Source: Gammaproteobacteria bacterium (lineage in GTDB: Bacteria; Pseudomonadota; Gammaproteobacteria; Pseudomonadales; Pseudohongiellaceae). Taken from it: a stretch of DNA of 64,000 nt. The stretch covers positions 172,465 through 236,464 of the forward strand of contig DUBM01000017.1 of NCBI GenBank assembly GCA_012960305.1. Reading direction: 5' to 3'. How positions within the stretch are numbered: position 1 is the first letter of the stretch; each line of letters opens with the position of its first letter. Made by a program: the position numbers and the translations under genes. Of this stretch, positions 25,376-35,250 are shown one piece after another. Below the pieces are notes generated by a model. The model did no database searches and was not told where the DNA came from. It saw only the letters and a list, made by a program, of their open reading frames with translations.

Positions 25376-25755
25376 ATGTTAAATTTACGCCAGACAAATC
25401 GTCTCAATTTTGTATTTATCTAACGACTAATGAGTGGAATACCTGGTGATAACAGGGCAATACCAAAAGAAATTATCTAAAAACCAATACAGGCAAAAAT
25501 TCTAGAAATTCTAATCCTGTTAAGCGAATACCCCGAACAGAGTCGATCATTGGCAACATATAGCACTTACTTTCCTTTGCAGCTACATAGGCTTTAGCGC
25601 AGAGGGCGCACTCAACTTCGATGTTTTCTTTTTTCTGATTTACGTTGATTAAGAGGCCTATACACGAGTTGGCAATGTCTCCAACATCTGCTGGCTAAAG
25701 CTAATGTGGTATGCTATTTCCTGCCAAATATATTGATCTAAGTTAAGGTATCAAT
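25376..25755. other. intergenic region with one start-less open frame
   Basis: 380 nt without a supported gene. The minus strand at 25694-25473 is open for 73 codons with a C-x-x-C and two more cysteines (described separately), but has no ATG, GTG or TTG near its beginning. No terminator hairpin with a T-run was found after the phosphatase gene. Confidence 0.4.
25473..25694 (-). pseudogene. possible remnant: cysteine-bearing open frame without a start
   Basis: 73 codons between TAG and TAA with E-C-A-L-C-A-K-A-Y, S-K-C-Y-M-L-P and R-G-I-R-L-T-G-L-E-F-L-E-F-L. The composition looks protein-like, but the only ATGs are in the last third. I do not recognise the family. It may be the 3' part of a decayed gene or chance. 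Confidence 0.22.
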
Positions 25756-26253
25756 GTGAGTGAAAAACTAAAAAATCTCGGCCTATTCTCACTGATTAGT
25801 ATTTCAGTACTATTGATATCCCAACTGATTGGTCAATGGGTTAACGCCAACATAGCCCTGAATACGACAGTAGAAATCAATAACCTAATTCATTTTACTC
25901 ATATCCGAAACTTCGGTGGCATTTTCGGCATGTTCCAAGGAATGGGTTGGCTTTTCGCCTTTATCAGTATCGGATTATTAGTAGCCGTAGTTGTCTATCT
26001 TTGGTTTGGTGATTCCGTAAGCCGTTATGAATTTGCTTGCTTCGGTTTTATTGTTGGTGGAGGAACCAGTAATATTCTTGACAGGCTGATATACGGCAGT
26101 GTAATTGACTTCATCGACATTCAACATATTCCCTATTGGAATTATGTGTTTAATACTGCAGATGTGATGGTGCACGTGGGAATTTGGCCAATGCTCTTTG
26201 TAAGTTTTTATCTTGATTCCAAAAATTCAAGGTCAACTTTGAAATCTCCTTAG
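25756..26253 (+). CDS. lspA: signal peptidase II-like protein, divergent
   Basis: A 165-aa membrane protein of the lipoprotein signal peptidase family. Helices lie at about 8-28, 65-83, 92-108 and 135-155. The catalytic aspartates are kept: D109 in S-N-I-L-D-R and D136 in F-N-T-A-D-V. R-N-F-G-G-I-F-G corresponds to the R-N-x-G-A-A-F motif. The N-terminal D-x-x-x-K motif is lost (S-Q-L-I-G-Q-W-V). It is not beside ileS or fkpB, the usual context. The start is GTG with AAGG upstream. It may be a second, specialised copy. Confidence 0.7.
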   Translation: MSEKLKNLGLFSLISISVLLISQLIGQWVNANIALNTTVEINNLIHFTHIRNFGGIFGMFQGMGWLFAFISIGLLVAVVVYLWFGDSVSRYEFACFGFIVGGGTSNILDRLIYGSVIDFIDIQHIPYWNYVFNTADVMVHVGIWPMLFVSFYLDSKNSRSTLKSP

Positions 26254-26382
26254 CCTCGTCTAGCCTGCCAAGAATATGGGACTATAGCCGGATAGCTTGA
26301 TAACGATCAACGTTTAGCATCATCGCTATGAATCAGTTACAACCACATGATTTAACCATACATTAAACAGGAGTGATTGTTT

Positions 26383-27294
26383 TTGAGCAGCGAGCGATTT
26401 AGTGGAATTTTGGCTCCGGTCATAACTCCATTTCAGGAAAATTTAGCTGCAAATCATAGCCGCTTCGCCGACCATTGCCGATGGATTACCGATCATGGCT
26501 GTGGACTCGCAGTTTTTGGCACCAATAGCGAAGCCAATTCAATGTCGGTTCCAGAAAAAATCGACCTCCTTGATCACCTGGTGGCAACTGGTATAGAACC
26601 CAAATTGATGATGCCCGGAACCGGATGTTGCGCACTCACTGACAGCATTAAACTCACAAACCATGTACTTTCCTTGGGCTGTAGAAGTGTTTTAATGTTG
26701 CCTCCATTCTACTTTAAAAAAGTAAGTGACGAAGGTCTGTACACCTATTACTCATCAGTTATCGAGGGCGTGGGAAATGCTAATCTCAGGATTTACCTTT
26801 ATCATATTCCCGCCTTTTCGCAGACTCCCTTATCCATAGAACTTATCGATAGACTGGTAAAGAATTACCCAGAAACCATAGCTGGAATAAAGGATAGCTC
26901 GGGCGACTGGGGCACTACTAAGGCATTTAATTCCCAAGGTTGGGATGATTTCCGAGTATTTTGTGGCTCTGAAAGTTTTCTCTTACAAAATTTACGTGCT
27001 GGAGGTGCAGGCTGCATATCCGCTACCGCGAACGTAAATCCAGCCGCGATCGTCAATTTATACCAGCAGTGGCAGACTGCAGAAGCCGATAGTCTTCAAG
27101 ACAATTTGAATCGCATCCGTGAGATATTCCAAAATTACCCCATGATCCCTGCATTGAAAGCCGCCACGGCAATTTTCAGTGGCGATTCCTTTTGGTACCG
27201 AGTTCGGCCGCCTCTAACGGAAATGACTAAGGAACAACTGATTAATCTTACTGCAGAACTCAGCAGTAACGGCTTCGATATGCCCGGATTATGA
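26383..27294 (+). CDS. DapA/N-acetylneuraminate lyase family aldolase
   Basis: A TIM-barrel class I aldolase of about 303 aa. The Schiff-base lysine is in A-G-I-K-D-S-S-G-D (about K170) and the tyrosine in L-Y-H-I-P (about Y140). G-T-N-S-E-A replaces the G-T-T-G-E of true DapA, so it is more likely a paralogue acting on another 2-keto acid than the lysine-pathway enzyme. The start TTG at 26383 lies 9 nt after AGGAG; the in-frame TTG at 26377 is only 3 nt away and less likely. It stands alone on the plus strand. Confidence 0.75.
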   Translation: MSSERFSGILAPVITPFQENLAANHSRFADHCRWITDHGCGLAVFGTNSEANSMSVPEKIDLLDHLVATGIEPKLMMPGTGCCALTDSIKLTNHVLSLGCRSVLMLPPFYFKKVSDEGLYTYYSSVIEGVGNANLRIYLYHIPAFSQTPLSIELIDRLVKNYPETIAGIKDSSGDWGTTKAFNSQGWDDFRVFCGSESFLLQNLRAGGAGCISATANVNPAAIVNLYQQWQTAEADSLQDNLNRIREIFQNYPMIPALKAATAIFSGDSFWYRVRPPLTEMTKEQLINLTAELSSNGFDMPGL

Positions 27295-27531
27295 GCTACA
27301 GGGACCATTGTTCCTGAACTTTCATGGGATATTAGAAAAGATTCTGAATAGACAAATAGGGGTGCATCAGGTAGCCTCATATGAACATGCTGCAACGATT
27401 GACAATGAAGTTGTGTTAATTTAACTCATTGTTTTATATTACTATTTGGGGGAATTTGTAGATCGAGGAGCTTTAGCTTCCCGATATTTTGCGGCCTGTA
27501 ATTGATTCTCAAATAAGAAGAGAGGCTAATA
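27295..27531. other. upstream region of the PQQ dehydrogenase gene
   Basis: 237 nt with no gene. A TTGACA box lies at 27399-27404, but the matching -10 position reads only TAACTC, so a promoter is possible but not secure. Confidence 0.3.
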
Positions 27532-29553
27532 ATGATAAGAACATCAGAATTTCTCAAAATGAGCATCCAGCTCTATTCTGCAATTGTGATTCTACTTGCT
27601 CCCAATTTGCTCGCTGCACAGGGCACTGTGGAGTGGACAACCCTTGGTAATGACTATGCTCACACACGATATTCTCCAGCTGATGAGATAACCGCTGATA
27701 ATTTCAGCGATCTTGAAGTGGCATGGGAATGGGATGGAGCAAGCTTGGGCGCTGTCAGTGGACGATCAACCCCCAGCTATATTAATGGGATACTTTATAC
27801 TGTCGCCGGTTCCAGACGCCATGTCGTCGCCATAGACCCAAAGACTGGCGAGCAACTCTGGAGCTATAGACTTCCTAATACTCCTCGTTGGGAATATTCC
27901 ATGCGCGCCGATTATGGCAAAGGTATCGGCTACTCCGAAGTAGATGGCCGTGGTGTTATCTATATGATCACACCAGGGTTTTTCTTAACTGCCCTCGATG
28001 CCAAGACAGGATCTCCTTTAGAGGGTTTTGGAAGTCCAATCCCTATTGATGGCTTCCCTGAATCAGGTGTTGTTGATTTACTTGCCAATCTCGGACATCC
28101 TTATGACCCTTATGAAGGCATACCTCTAGAAACAGGTTACATAACGGGCTCATCACCCCCAATCGTAGTCAACGATGTTGTAATCGTTGGTAACTCGGCG
28201 GAGCAGGGGTACCACCAATCCAGAATTGAAAACGTGCCAGGTGACATTCTTGCCTATGATGCCAGAAGCGGAGAATTTCTGTGGAAGTTCAATGTGATTC
28301 CTAAGCCAGGCGAATATGGACATGAAACGTGGGAGAACGACGCTTGGGAGTGGACTGGTGATGTTTCTTCATGGGCACCAATCTCAGCTGATGTTGAAAA
28401 CAATCTAGTTTTCATTCCAACCAATGGTGCAACAATCGATTACTATGGTGGATTCCGCCCCGGTGATAACCTTTACGGAACCAGCTTAATAGCTTTAGAT
28501 GCTAGTACTGGAGAACGTTCATGGCACTTCCAAATGGTGCATCACGACATTTGGAACTATGACAATCCAACCGCGCCGGTGTTATTAGATTTAAATATTC
28601 CTGGACAGGGAACAGTTCCGGCGATAGCCCAAGTGACCAAGCAAAGCTTTGTTTATGCTTTTAACCGTTTGACTGGAGAACCTCTATGGCCAATCGAAGA
28701 ACGTGCTGTACCCGCATCTATTGTGCCGGGCGAAGTGTTATCTCCAACACAGCCATTCCCAACAAAGCCTGCTCCGTATGATATCCAAGGCGTTGGCATT
28801 GATGACCTCGCTAACTTCACTCCAGAAATTCGACAACAAGCAATCGAGGCTTTTGCTGAATATGAAATGGGGCCATTGTTTAATCCACCAATTCATCGCG
28901 ACAATAACATCGGCAAGCGGGCCTCAATGTTCTGTCCAGGTGGTGGTGGTGGAGCGAACATTACGGCACCAGCGGTAGCCGATCCAACTACTGGCTATCT
29001 CTATGTGTCATCACATACAGCATGTAGTCCAATTCAACTAGTACCAGGTGAGGAAGCTGATCTGCAATATGCTGAACCAACTGGAACTACTTACGCGATG
29101 TACGCTAATGGACCCAGCGCAGGAGCCCCAAGACATCCAGCTGGAATCCCATTGTATAAGCCACCCTATAGCCGAATCACCGCTATTGATATGAACACTG
29201 GCGAACATGCATGGATGATTCCTACCGGTGAAACACCAGCAAGGGTGAAAAACTCACCCGCACTGGAAGGCATCGATGTTGGCAATACGGGCACAGGTAA
29301 TTTAGTACCTATGGTTGTAACTGCCAATATGCTGGTTTACTCAGACACAAAAACTGATGGTACGCCTATGCTATATGCTATCGACAAGCAAAGCGGCGAG
29401 ATTCAAGGTTCTATCGAAGTTCCTGATCGTAGCCGCTATGGCATGAGTACCTGGGTTCACCAAGGTCGTCAGTACATTATGTTACAAACAGGCCCTAGGT
29501 TAACCGCAATGGCTCTTCCTGTTGAAGGTGACGATGTTGCTAACAGCCATTAG
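27532..29553 (+). CDS. PQQ-dependent dehydrogenase, exported (quinoprotein glucose/alcohol dehydrogenase type)
   Basis: A 673-aa eight-bladed propeller enzyme with a signal peptide (about 10-29). W-T-T-L-G-N-D-Y-A-H-T-R-Y-S at the mature start, repeated A-x-D-x-x-T-G-E/S-x-x-W blade motifs, D-I-W-N-Y-D near 345 and I-A-Q-V-T-K-Q-S-F-V-Y are typical of the pyrroloquinoline quinone family. No C-x-x-C-H is present, so it needs a separate electron acceptor. It would oxidise an alcohol or sugar in the periplasm; the substrate is unknown. A strong hairpin follows the gene. Confidence 0.85.
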   Translation: MIRTSEFLKMSIQLYSAIVILLAPNLLAAQGTVEWTTLGNDYAHTRYSPADEITADNFSDLEVAWEWDGASLGAVSGRSTPSYINGILYTVAGSRRHVVAIDPKTGEQLWSYRLPNTPRWEYSMRADYGKGIGYSEVDGRGVIYMITPGFFLTALDAKTGSPLEGFGSPIPIDGFPESGVVDLLANLGHPYDPYEGIPLETGYITGSSPPIVVNDVVIVGNSAEQGYHQSRIENVPGDILAYDARSGEFLWKFNVIPKPGEYGHETWENDAWEWTGDVSSWAPISADVENNLVFIPTNGATIDYYGGFRPGDNLYGTSLIALDASTGERSWHFQMVHHDIWNYDNPTAPVLLDLNIPGQGTVPAIAQVTKQSFVYAFNRLTGEPLWPIEERAVPASIVPGEVLSPTQPFPTKPAPYDIQGVGIDDLANFTPEIRQQAIEAFAEYEMGPLFNPPIHRDNNIGKRASMFCPGGGGGANITAPAVADPTTGYLYVSSHTACSPIQLVPGEEADLQYAEPTGTTYAMYANGPSAGAPRHPAGIPLYKPPYSRITAIDMNTGEHAWMIPTGETPARVKNSPALEGIDVGNTGTGNLVPMVVTANMLVYSDTKTDGTPMLYAIDKQSGEIQGSIEVPDRSRYGMSTWVHQGRQYIMLQTGPRLTAMALPVEGDDVANSH

Positions 29554-29603
29554 TAATTAATTGATAAGAATTTACTAGATAGATTTTGTAAATTTGTGAA
29601 ACT

Positions 29604-29639
29604 GAAAAGCTCGATTACTTCCCAGTAATCGAGCTTTTC
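29604..29639. terminator. long perfect hairpin between convergent genes
   Basis: A perfect 16-bp stem (GAAAAGCTCGATTACT and its complement) with a TCCC loop, 50 nt after the PQQ dehydrogenase stop and about 115 nt from the end of the facing transporter gene. The A-rich 5' arm and T-rich 3' arm suit a bidirectional intrinsic terminator. Confidence 0.75.
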
Positions 29640-29753
29640 AAGCGTGTGGCATGCCAGTTAACCATCAATATTAGCTACTTAACTACCTTCCATACCAGCC
29701 TATCAGCTAATCCTCATATCTATGACTCAACTAAAACCTTTGTGGGTCTATTC

Positions 29754-30656
29754 TTACTTGGTAAGTATAGCAATTCTAGGCATTTTCCCTGTTGTTAGGC
29801 CAACTCCTAATAAAATGAGAATAAAGCCAAAACCCATAAATAATGTAATCTTTTCCGCAAGAAATATGTTCCCCCAGAGAAGACTAAATAGCGGCACGAG
29901 GTAAGCCGTCATGATTGCCCGGTGGGAACCAATTCTGGCAATAAGACGATAGAACATTATATAGGCCGCTCCCGTACAGAACACTCCCAAGGCTACAACG
30001 CTCAACCAAATCGATCCCTCAGGCATCGTCTCTGGCTGCTGCCAGATCGCGAATGGAAATAGAAAAATACTTGAATAGAAAAGACTACCGGTAGTTATAG
30101 CCAGGCCCGAAATGTTCTGCAGTCTATTTGCAACCAAATTTATCGCTAGCCCGTATAAAGCGCAAGCTACTAAGGCGAAACTTACTGCCAATAAACTCCC
30201 ACCTTCAAAAATAGTATTAGCCGGATCCAATACAAGTACAACAACACCAATAAATCCAATAAATCCAATAAATAATCCGAAGATGCTTCCCATTCTCATT
30301 TTGTGCCTGAAAAGTAAAAAAGCAATTATCGCGGAGAAAAATGGAACAGTTGTATTTAAGGTGGAAGCAAATCCTGCATTCAGAAAGAGAGCGGCAAACG
30401 CAAACAGGCAAAAAGGAATCGACATATTCGTAAGACTGGCGATTAAAATCATTTCCCAGTTGTTAACAATCTCTTGGTGCGATCCGAGATAAATACAGAT
30501 GGGTAACAAAACTATCAATGCTGTGAGTACTCGTATCTCAACCAGAAATACTGGGCCAAATTCTGGTGCCGCAACTCGCAGAAAAAGGAATGATGATCCC
30601 CAAACGGCAGAGAGCAATATAAGTTCGATTGTGTCTCGAACCGACATTTCTTTCAT
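29754..30656 (-). CDS. DMT family transporter (two EamA domains)
   Basis: About 300 aa with ten predicted helices in two EamA repeats (about 10-140 and 155-290). W-G-S-S-F-L-F-L-R in helix 1 is the family signature. These inner-membrane proteins usually export amino acids or metabolites. The preferred start is ATG 30656, 9 nt after GGAG; the ATG at 30662 is only 3 nt from it. The substrate is not predictable. Confidence 0.75.
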   Translation of the reverse strand: MKEMSVRDTIELILLSAVWGSSFLFLRVAAPEFGPVFLVEIRVLTALIVLLPICIYLGSHQEIVNNWEMILIASLTNMSIPFCLFAFAALFLNAGFASTLNTTVPFFSAIIAFLLFRHKMRMGSIFGLFIGFIGFIGVVVLVLDPANTIFEGGSLLAVSFALVACALYGLAINLVANRLQNISGLAITTGSLFYSSIFLFPFAIWQQPETMPEGSIWLSVVALGVFCTGAAYIMFYRLIARIGSHRAIMTAYLVPLFSLLWGNIFLAEKITLFMGFGFILILLGVGLTTGKMPRIAILTK

Positions 30657-30724
30657 GAGCATCTACTCCAATGATCTAGTTGACATGCCAACTTTGGCTT
30701 GCATTGATGGGAGCAGACTTGGAT

Positions 30725-31906
30725 TTAATCCGATGAATAGATAGCTTCAGCAGCAGCTATTGCTTTAGCACCATTGGCGGCAAAATTCATGTTAGTTAGC
30801 ACATTAGCGAGTGCAGACAGACAAAGAAATACATTCTTTTTATTACTCGCGAAGCCCATTAATCCGATCCGCCAAACTTTGCCCGCGAGACTGCCGAGAC
30901 CAGCACCAATTTCAAGATTGTAATCATTGAGAAGCGCAGATCGAACACCAGCGTCATCAACGGATTCAGGAAATCCAACCGCATTCAATTGCGGTAATCG
31001 AAATTCTTCAGCCACGACGAATGACAACCCGAGCGCTTCGATACCAACAGCAAATGCTTGGTGATTGATAGCATGACGCCGCCAAGCATTCTCCAACCCT
31101 TCCTCTTGCAGCACAACTAACGATTCATGCAGAGCGTAAAGAGAATTGACTGGCGCAGTATGATGATAAGAACGTTTAGCATCATTGCCCCAATAGCCCA
31201 TCACCAAATTTAAATCGAGAAACCATGACTGTACTTTTGTCTTACGACTTTTAATTACTTCGGCGGCTCGATCTGAAAAACTAATCGGAGACAACCCTGG
31301 CACACAGGATAAACATTTTTGAGTACCAGAATAAATAGCGTCGATGCCCCAATTATCTACACATAACTCAACACCCCCCAATGACGTCACAGCGTCAACA
31401 ATGGATAAACAATCGTATTTTTGCGCTAAGCCACAGAGTGTTTCTGCATCACTACGAGCGCCGGTAGAGGTTTCTGCGTGAACAAATGCTAAGGCCTTAA
31501 CATCAGGGTTCTCACTAAGAGCTTGTTCGACTTTATCTACGTCGACTGCGCTGCCCCAGTCATCTTCAACCATTATAGCAGTGGCACCACAGCGCTCAAC
31601 ATTCTCTTTCATGCGCCCTCCAAACACTCCATTCTGACAAACAATTACCCTATCGCCTTGTTCTAATAGATTAGCGAAGGCTGTTTCCATTCCGGCCGAA
31701 CCCGGCGCGGATACGGGAAGAGTTAAGGCATTCTTGGTTTGAAAAGCGAACTGAAGAAGCTCTTTGAGTTCATCCATCATTCCGACAAATGCTGGATCCA
31801 AGTGACCGATCGTCGGCCGCGAGAGAGCTTCCAGAATGCGCGGATTTACATCTGACGGTCCTGGCCCCATTAGTGTTCGAACAGGTGGATGAAATGAACT
31901 TGTCAT
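30725..31906 (-). CDS. class V aminotransferase, serine/alanine-glyoxylate type
   Basis: A 393-aa PLP enzyme. M-G-P-G-P-S-D-V-N-P at the start, G-H-L-D-P, A-P-G-S-A-G-M-E-T (cofactor phosphate), H-A-E-T-S-T-G-A, V-D-A-V-T-S-L-G-G (PLP ring) and the lysine in S-G-T-Q-K-C-L are the marks of the alanine/serine-glyoxylate aminotransferase group. It should transfer an amino group between alanine or serine and glyoxylate. It follows the rplQ terminator and is a separate unit. Confidence 0.82.
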   Translation of the reverse strand: MTSSFHPPVRTLMGPGPSDVNPRILEALSRPTIGHLDPAFVGMMDELKELLQFAFQTKNALTLPVSAPGSAGMETAFANLLEQGDRVIVCQNGVFGGRMKENVERCGATAIMVEDDWGSAVDVDKVEQALSENPDVKALAFVHAETSTGARSDAETLCGLAQKYDCLSIVDAVTSLGGVELCVDNWGIDAIYSGTQKCLSCVPGLSPISFSDRAAEVIKSRKTKVQSWFLDLNLVMGYWGNDAKRSYHHTAPVNSLYALHESLVVLQEEGLENAWRRHAINHQAFAVGIEALGLSFVVAEEFRLPQLNAVGFPESVDDAGVRSALLNDYNLEIGAGLGSLAGKVWRIGLMGFASNKKNVFLCLSALANVLTNMNFAANGAKAIAAAEAIYSSD

Positions 31907-31983
31907 ATGTATAATCTCAGAAACTAATACACTATGGAGGGATTCGTATTATTACGAAAGCTAAGGTGATCTTGATTTCAAAA

Positions 31984-32037
31984 TAAAAAAGCCGAGTGAA
32001 TAACTCGGCTCTCTTAGAGACCTACTGAATCAGTAGG
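31984..32037 (-). terminator. intrinsic terminator of the S10-spc-alpha cluster
   Basis: Just after the rplQ stop the minus strand forms a 7-bp hairpin (32037-32021), then the main stem AGCCGAGT-5 nt-ACTCGGCT (32010-31990), followed at once by TTTTTTATTT. This is a canonical rho-independent terminator closing the long ribosomal transcript. Confidence 0.9.
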
Positions 32038-32039
32038 AT

Positions 32040-32444
32040 TTATTCCTCTTCTGCTACCGCGGTTTCAACTTCTTCTTTATCTTTCAGTGGACGATCAACT
32101 AATTCCACATAAGCCATGGTTGTTTTGTCCCCAGCACGCTCACCACACTTAAGAATGCGTATATAGCCACCCGGACGGTCGACATAGCGAGGCCCCAGTT
32201 CAGTGAATAGTTTACCAACAGTGGATTTATTTCGTGTGCGGCTAAATGCCAGGCGTCGATTCGCCACACTGTCGTTTTTGGCCAAGGTAATCAATGGTTC
32301 TGCTACAGAACGCAGCTCTTTTGCCTTGATTAGCGTGGTTTTGATAATCTCATGTTCGACCAATGACGAAGTCATATTTCGAAACATGGCTTGTCGGTGC
32401 GAACTGTTTCTATTTAGTTGGCGACCGCTATGACGATGGCGCAT
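32040..32444 (-). CDS. rplQ: 50S ribosomal protein L17
   Basis: 134 aa against 127 in E. coli. [12 protein letters not shown] and [13 protein letters not shown] are diagnostic. The extra residues are an acidic C-terminal tail ending E-E-E. It is the last gene of the alpha operon, 76 nt after rpoA. Confidence 0.95.
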   Translation of the reverse strand: MRHRHSGRQLNRNSSHRQAMFRNMTSSLVEHEIIKTTLIKAKELRSVAEPLITLAKNDSVANRRLAFSRTRNKSTVGKLFTELGPRYVDRPGGYIRILKCGERAGDKTTMAYVELVDRPLKDKEEVETAVAEEE

Positions 32445-32520
32445 TTTTCTATACCCTTTTTTTACACCTGTTCAGAGTTATTGAATTAGACTCTGAACAA
32501 TAATTTATAACCGTTCTTTG

Positions 32521-33528
32521 TTAAGCACTTTGGGAAAATTGATCATCAAATTTAAGACTAGAAGGAGGCCAGTTTTCCAAACGAAGACCTAAAGAGAGTC
32601 CACGTGTAGCCAATACGTCTTTAATTTCTGTTAGCGATTTCTTTCCCAAGTTAGGGGTTTTTAACAACTCTACTTCAGTACGTTGAATAAGATCACCTAT
32701 GTAATAAATATCTTCTGCTTTCAGACAATTAGCTGATCGAACCGTTAGCTCTAAATCATCTACAGGTCTAAGCAAGATAGGATCAATTTCGTCTTCATGT
32801 TCTTCAGGTTCGGCGACTATTTCGCTTTGCAGGTCAACGAAAACACCTAGCTGATGCTGCAGAATAGTAGCTGCACGGCGAATCGATTCTTCAGGATCGA
32901 TTGAGCCATTAGTTTCGAGATCGATAATCAATTTGTCCAAGTCAGTACGCTGCTCTACTCGAGCATTTTCTACTGAATAGGAAACTCGAATCACTGGGCT
33001 ATATGACGCATCAAGTAGAAGCTTGCCTACTGATCTAGTTTCTTCATCTTCTGACGCTCGTGATTCAGCAGGTGAATAACCTCGACCCTTACGTATGGTT
33101 AGACGCATGTTTAGGTTGCCATTAGTATTGAGGTGGGCAATTACGTGATCGGGGTTAATTACTTCAACGTCATGGTCGGTTTCAATATCACCAGCTGTGA
33201 CATTACCCGAACCTTTCTTTGATAGGTTCAGAACAACTTCTTCCTTGTTGTTCAGAACTACAGCGACGCCTTTCAAATTCAGAAGAATTTCAATTACATC
33301 TTCGCGAACACCCTCGATCGTGCTGTACTCATGAACTACGCCATCAATTTCTACTTCTTCAACTGCACTACCAGGCATGGAAGAAAGAAGGATACGGCGT
33401 AGTGCATTTCCAAGCGTGTGTCCAAAACCACGTTCCAGTGGCTCCAAAACCACTTTCGAGTGACACTCGTCGAATTCATCAACATGTATGACTTGTGGCG
33501 TTAAGAAGTCTGATAAAGAAATTTGCAT
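32521..33528 (-). CDS. rpoA: RNA polymerase alpha subunit
   Basis: 335 aa. The N-terminal dimerisation domain (about 1-232; [18 protein letters not shown]) joins through an acidic linker to the C-terminal DNA- and activator-binding domain (about 250-325; [10 protein letters not shown] and [12 protein letters not shown]). It nucleates polymerase assembly. It lies 28 nt after rpsD. Confidence 0.97.
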   Translation of the reverse strand: MQISLSDFLTPQVIHVDEFDECHSKVVLEPLERGFGHTLGNALRRILLSSMPGSAVEEVEIDGVVHEYSTIEGVREDVIEILLNLKGVAVVLNNKEEVVLNLSKKGSGNVTAGDIETDHDVEVINPDHVIAHLNTNGNLNMRLTIRKGRGYSPAESRASEDEETRSVGKLLLDASYSPVIRVSYSVENARVEQRTDLDKLIIDLETNGSIDPEESIRRAATILQHQLGVFVDLQSEIVAEPEEHEDEIDPILLRPVDDLELTVRSANCLKAEDIYYIGDLIQRTEVELLKTPNLGKKSLTEIKDVLATRGLSLGLRLENWPPSSLKFDDQFSQSA

Positions 33529-33556
33529 GTAATCTACCCTTTGTGTGATTAAGTCA

Positions 33557-34177
33557 CTACTTGGAATATAGCTCGACGATTAAGTTCTCATTGATCTCTT
33601 GTGCTATATCACCGCGATCTGGCATGCGCACAAATTGCCCTTCTAGTTTGCCTGAATCAACAGACACCCATTCAATAGGGTTGCGCTGAGAAGCTAATTC
33701 CAATGCAGATTTAATTCGTAGCTGTTCCTTTGCCTTCTGTCTAATTGAAACAACATCCCCTTCTCTAATTTGATAAGAAGCGATATTTACGACATCACCA
33801 TTAACAGTGATTGACTTGTGAGCCACTAATTGACGAGATTCAGCTCGAGTCGAACCAAACCCCATTCTATAAACTACGTTGTCTAAGCGACATTCCAGTA
33901 GTTGTAGTAAGTTCTCTCCTGTAGCGCCCGTCAACCGAGCTGCTTCTTTATAGTAGCCACGAAATTGCTTCTCCAGCACGCCATAGGTTCGACGAACTTT
34001 TTGCTTTTCTCGAAGCTGCACGCCATAATCTGACAAACGTCCACGACGCTGACCGTGCTGGCCTGGAATAGTATCCGTCTTGCACTTGCTGTCGATTGGG
34101 CGAACGCCACTCTTGAGGAACAAATCGGTTCCTTCGCGGCGGGCTAACTTACACTTTGGGCCTAAATAGCGGGCCAT
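33557..34177 (-). CDS. rpsD: 30S ribosomal protein S4
   Basis: 206 aa, as in E. coli. [10 protein letters not shown] at the start and an S4 RNA-binding domain (about 96-156; [11 protein letters not shown]). A primary 16S binder that in enterobacteria also represses the alpha operon. The codon-9 cysteine is kept, but the zinc-type C4 set is absent. Confidence 0.97.
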   Translation of the reverse strand: MARYLGPKCKLARREGTDLFLKSGVRPIDSKCKTDTIPGQHGQRRGRLSDYGVQLREKQKVRRTYGVLEKQFRGYYKEAARLTGATGENLLQLLECRLDNVVYRMGFGSTRAESRQLVAHKSITVNGDVVNIASYQIREGDVVSIRQKAKEQLRIKSALELASQRNPIEWVSVDSGKLEGQFVRMPDRGDIAQEINENLIVELYSK

Positions 34178-34238
34178 AATTGGTCTCCTGATCTAAAATG
34201 TGGACTTGAACGATAAGGGTCCGAACCCAATTCTAATT

Positions 34239-34634
34239 TTACACTCGCCGTTTCTTCGGCGGTCTACAACCATTGTGGGGTATTGGGGTTACATCAGTGA
34301 TATTTCCCACTCTTAAACCACAAGTATTTAATGCTCTCACTGCCGACTCACGGCCTGGCCCTGGTCCATTTACTCTTACGTCCAGATTTTTCAACCCATA
34401 AAGATCAATTGCAGCCTTGCCAGCTTTTTCGGCCGCTACTTGAGCCGCGAAAGGTGTACTTTTTCGCGAGCCTCTAAATCCTGATCCACCTGCAGTTGCC
34501 CAACTTAGCGCATTACCCTGGCGATCAGTAATAGTAATAATGGTGTTATTAAATGACGCATGAATGAAGGCAATGCCATCAATGACAGCTGTGCGTGCTT
34601 TCTTTTTTGTCGACTGAGTATCTGGCTTAGCCAT
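34239..34634 (-). CDS. rpsK: 30S ribosomal protein S11
   Basis: 131 aa. [17 protein letters not shown] and [13 protein letters not shown] are conserved, as is the basic end P-P-K-K-R-R-V. Part of the 30S platform. 31 nt after rpsM. Confidence 0.97.
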   Translation of the reverse strand: MAKPDTQSTKKKARTAVIDGIAFIHASFNNTIITITDRQGNALSWATAGGSGFRGSRKSTPFAAQVAAEKAGKAAIDLYGLKNLDVRVNGPGPGRESAVRALNTCGLRVGNITDVTPIPHNGCRPPKKRRV

Positions 34635-34665
34635 AAAATTTTCCGTCTATCTCTAAAGTCTCAAT

Positions 34666-35022
34666 TTACTTACGTATAGGTTTACGAGGCCCTTTTCTGG
34701 TCCGAGCGTTAGTCTTTGTGCGTTGCCCTCTAACTGGTAGTGAGCGGCGATGACGAATGCCCCGGTTACAACCGAGATCCATTAAGCGTTTAATATTCAT
34801 GGAAATTTCTCGTCGTAAATCGCCTTCTGTTGGAACCTTAGTCACTTCTGCACGAACTTCGTCTAATTGCTCAGGACTTAGGTCGATTGTCTTGGTTGAT
34901 GGCTCTATACCAGCACTCTTACAAATGGCACTCGCAGTCGTTGGGCCAATGCCATAGACATAACGCAATGAAATTACGATATGCTTGTTGTCTGGTATGT
35001 TAACCCCGGCAATACGTGCCAT
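34666..35022 (-). CDS. rpsM: 30S ribosomal protein S13
   Basis: 118 aa, same as E. coli. [11 protein letters not shown] and [13 protein letters not shown] are diagnostic. A 30S head protein that contacts 50S. First gene of the alpha group after rpmJ (48 nt). Confidence 0.97.
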   Translation of the reverse strand: MARIAGVNIPDNKHIVISLRYVYGIGPTTASAICKSAGIEPSTKTIDLSPEQLDEVRAEVTKVPTEGDLRREISMNIKRLMDLGCNRGIRHRRSLPVRGQRTKTNARTRKGPRKPIRK

Positions 35023-35070
35023 AGAATTACTCCAATTTACTTTCTAATTAGTTATTTGCTACTTTTAAAA

Positions 35071-35187
35071 CTAACCTTGTCTCTGTTTGTGACGAGGTTC
35101 AGCTTTACAAATTACTCGCACCGAGCCATTGCGTTTGATTACTTTGCAATTTCGGCAGATCTTTTTTACTGATGCTCTAACTTTCAT
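35071..35187 (-). CDS. rpmJ: 50S ribosomal protein L36
   Basis: A 38-residue protein. [11 protein letters not shown] at the start and C11, C14, C27, H32 form the zinc-binding set, so this is the zinc-containing form. It sits between secY (63 nt) and rpsM, the normal place. Confidence 0.95.
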   Translation of the reverse strand: MKVRASVKKICRNCKVIKRNGSVRVICKAEPRHKQRQG

Positions 35188-35250
35188 AATTTTCTCCATT
35201 AGTCTTCAGTTATTAATGAATAACTTTCAAACTAATATTCGCTCCGGCCT

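Noticed and set aside
27399..27427. Sigma-70 promoter for the PQQ dehydrogenase
   Set aside because: The -35 is perfect but the -10 position is poor; left as a note in the gap entry.
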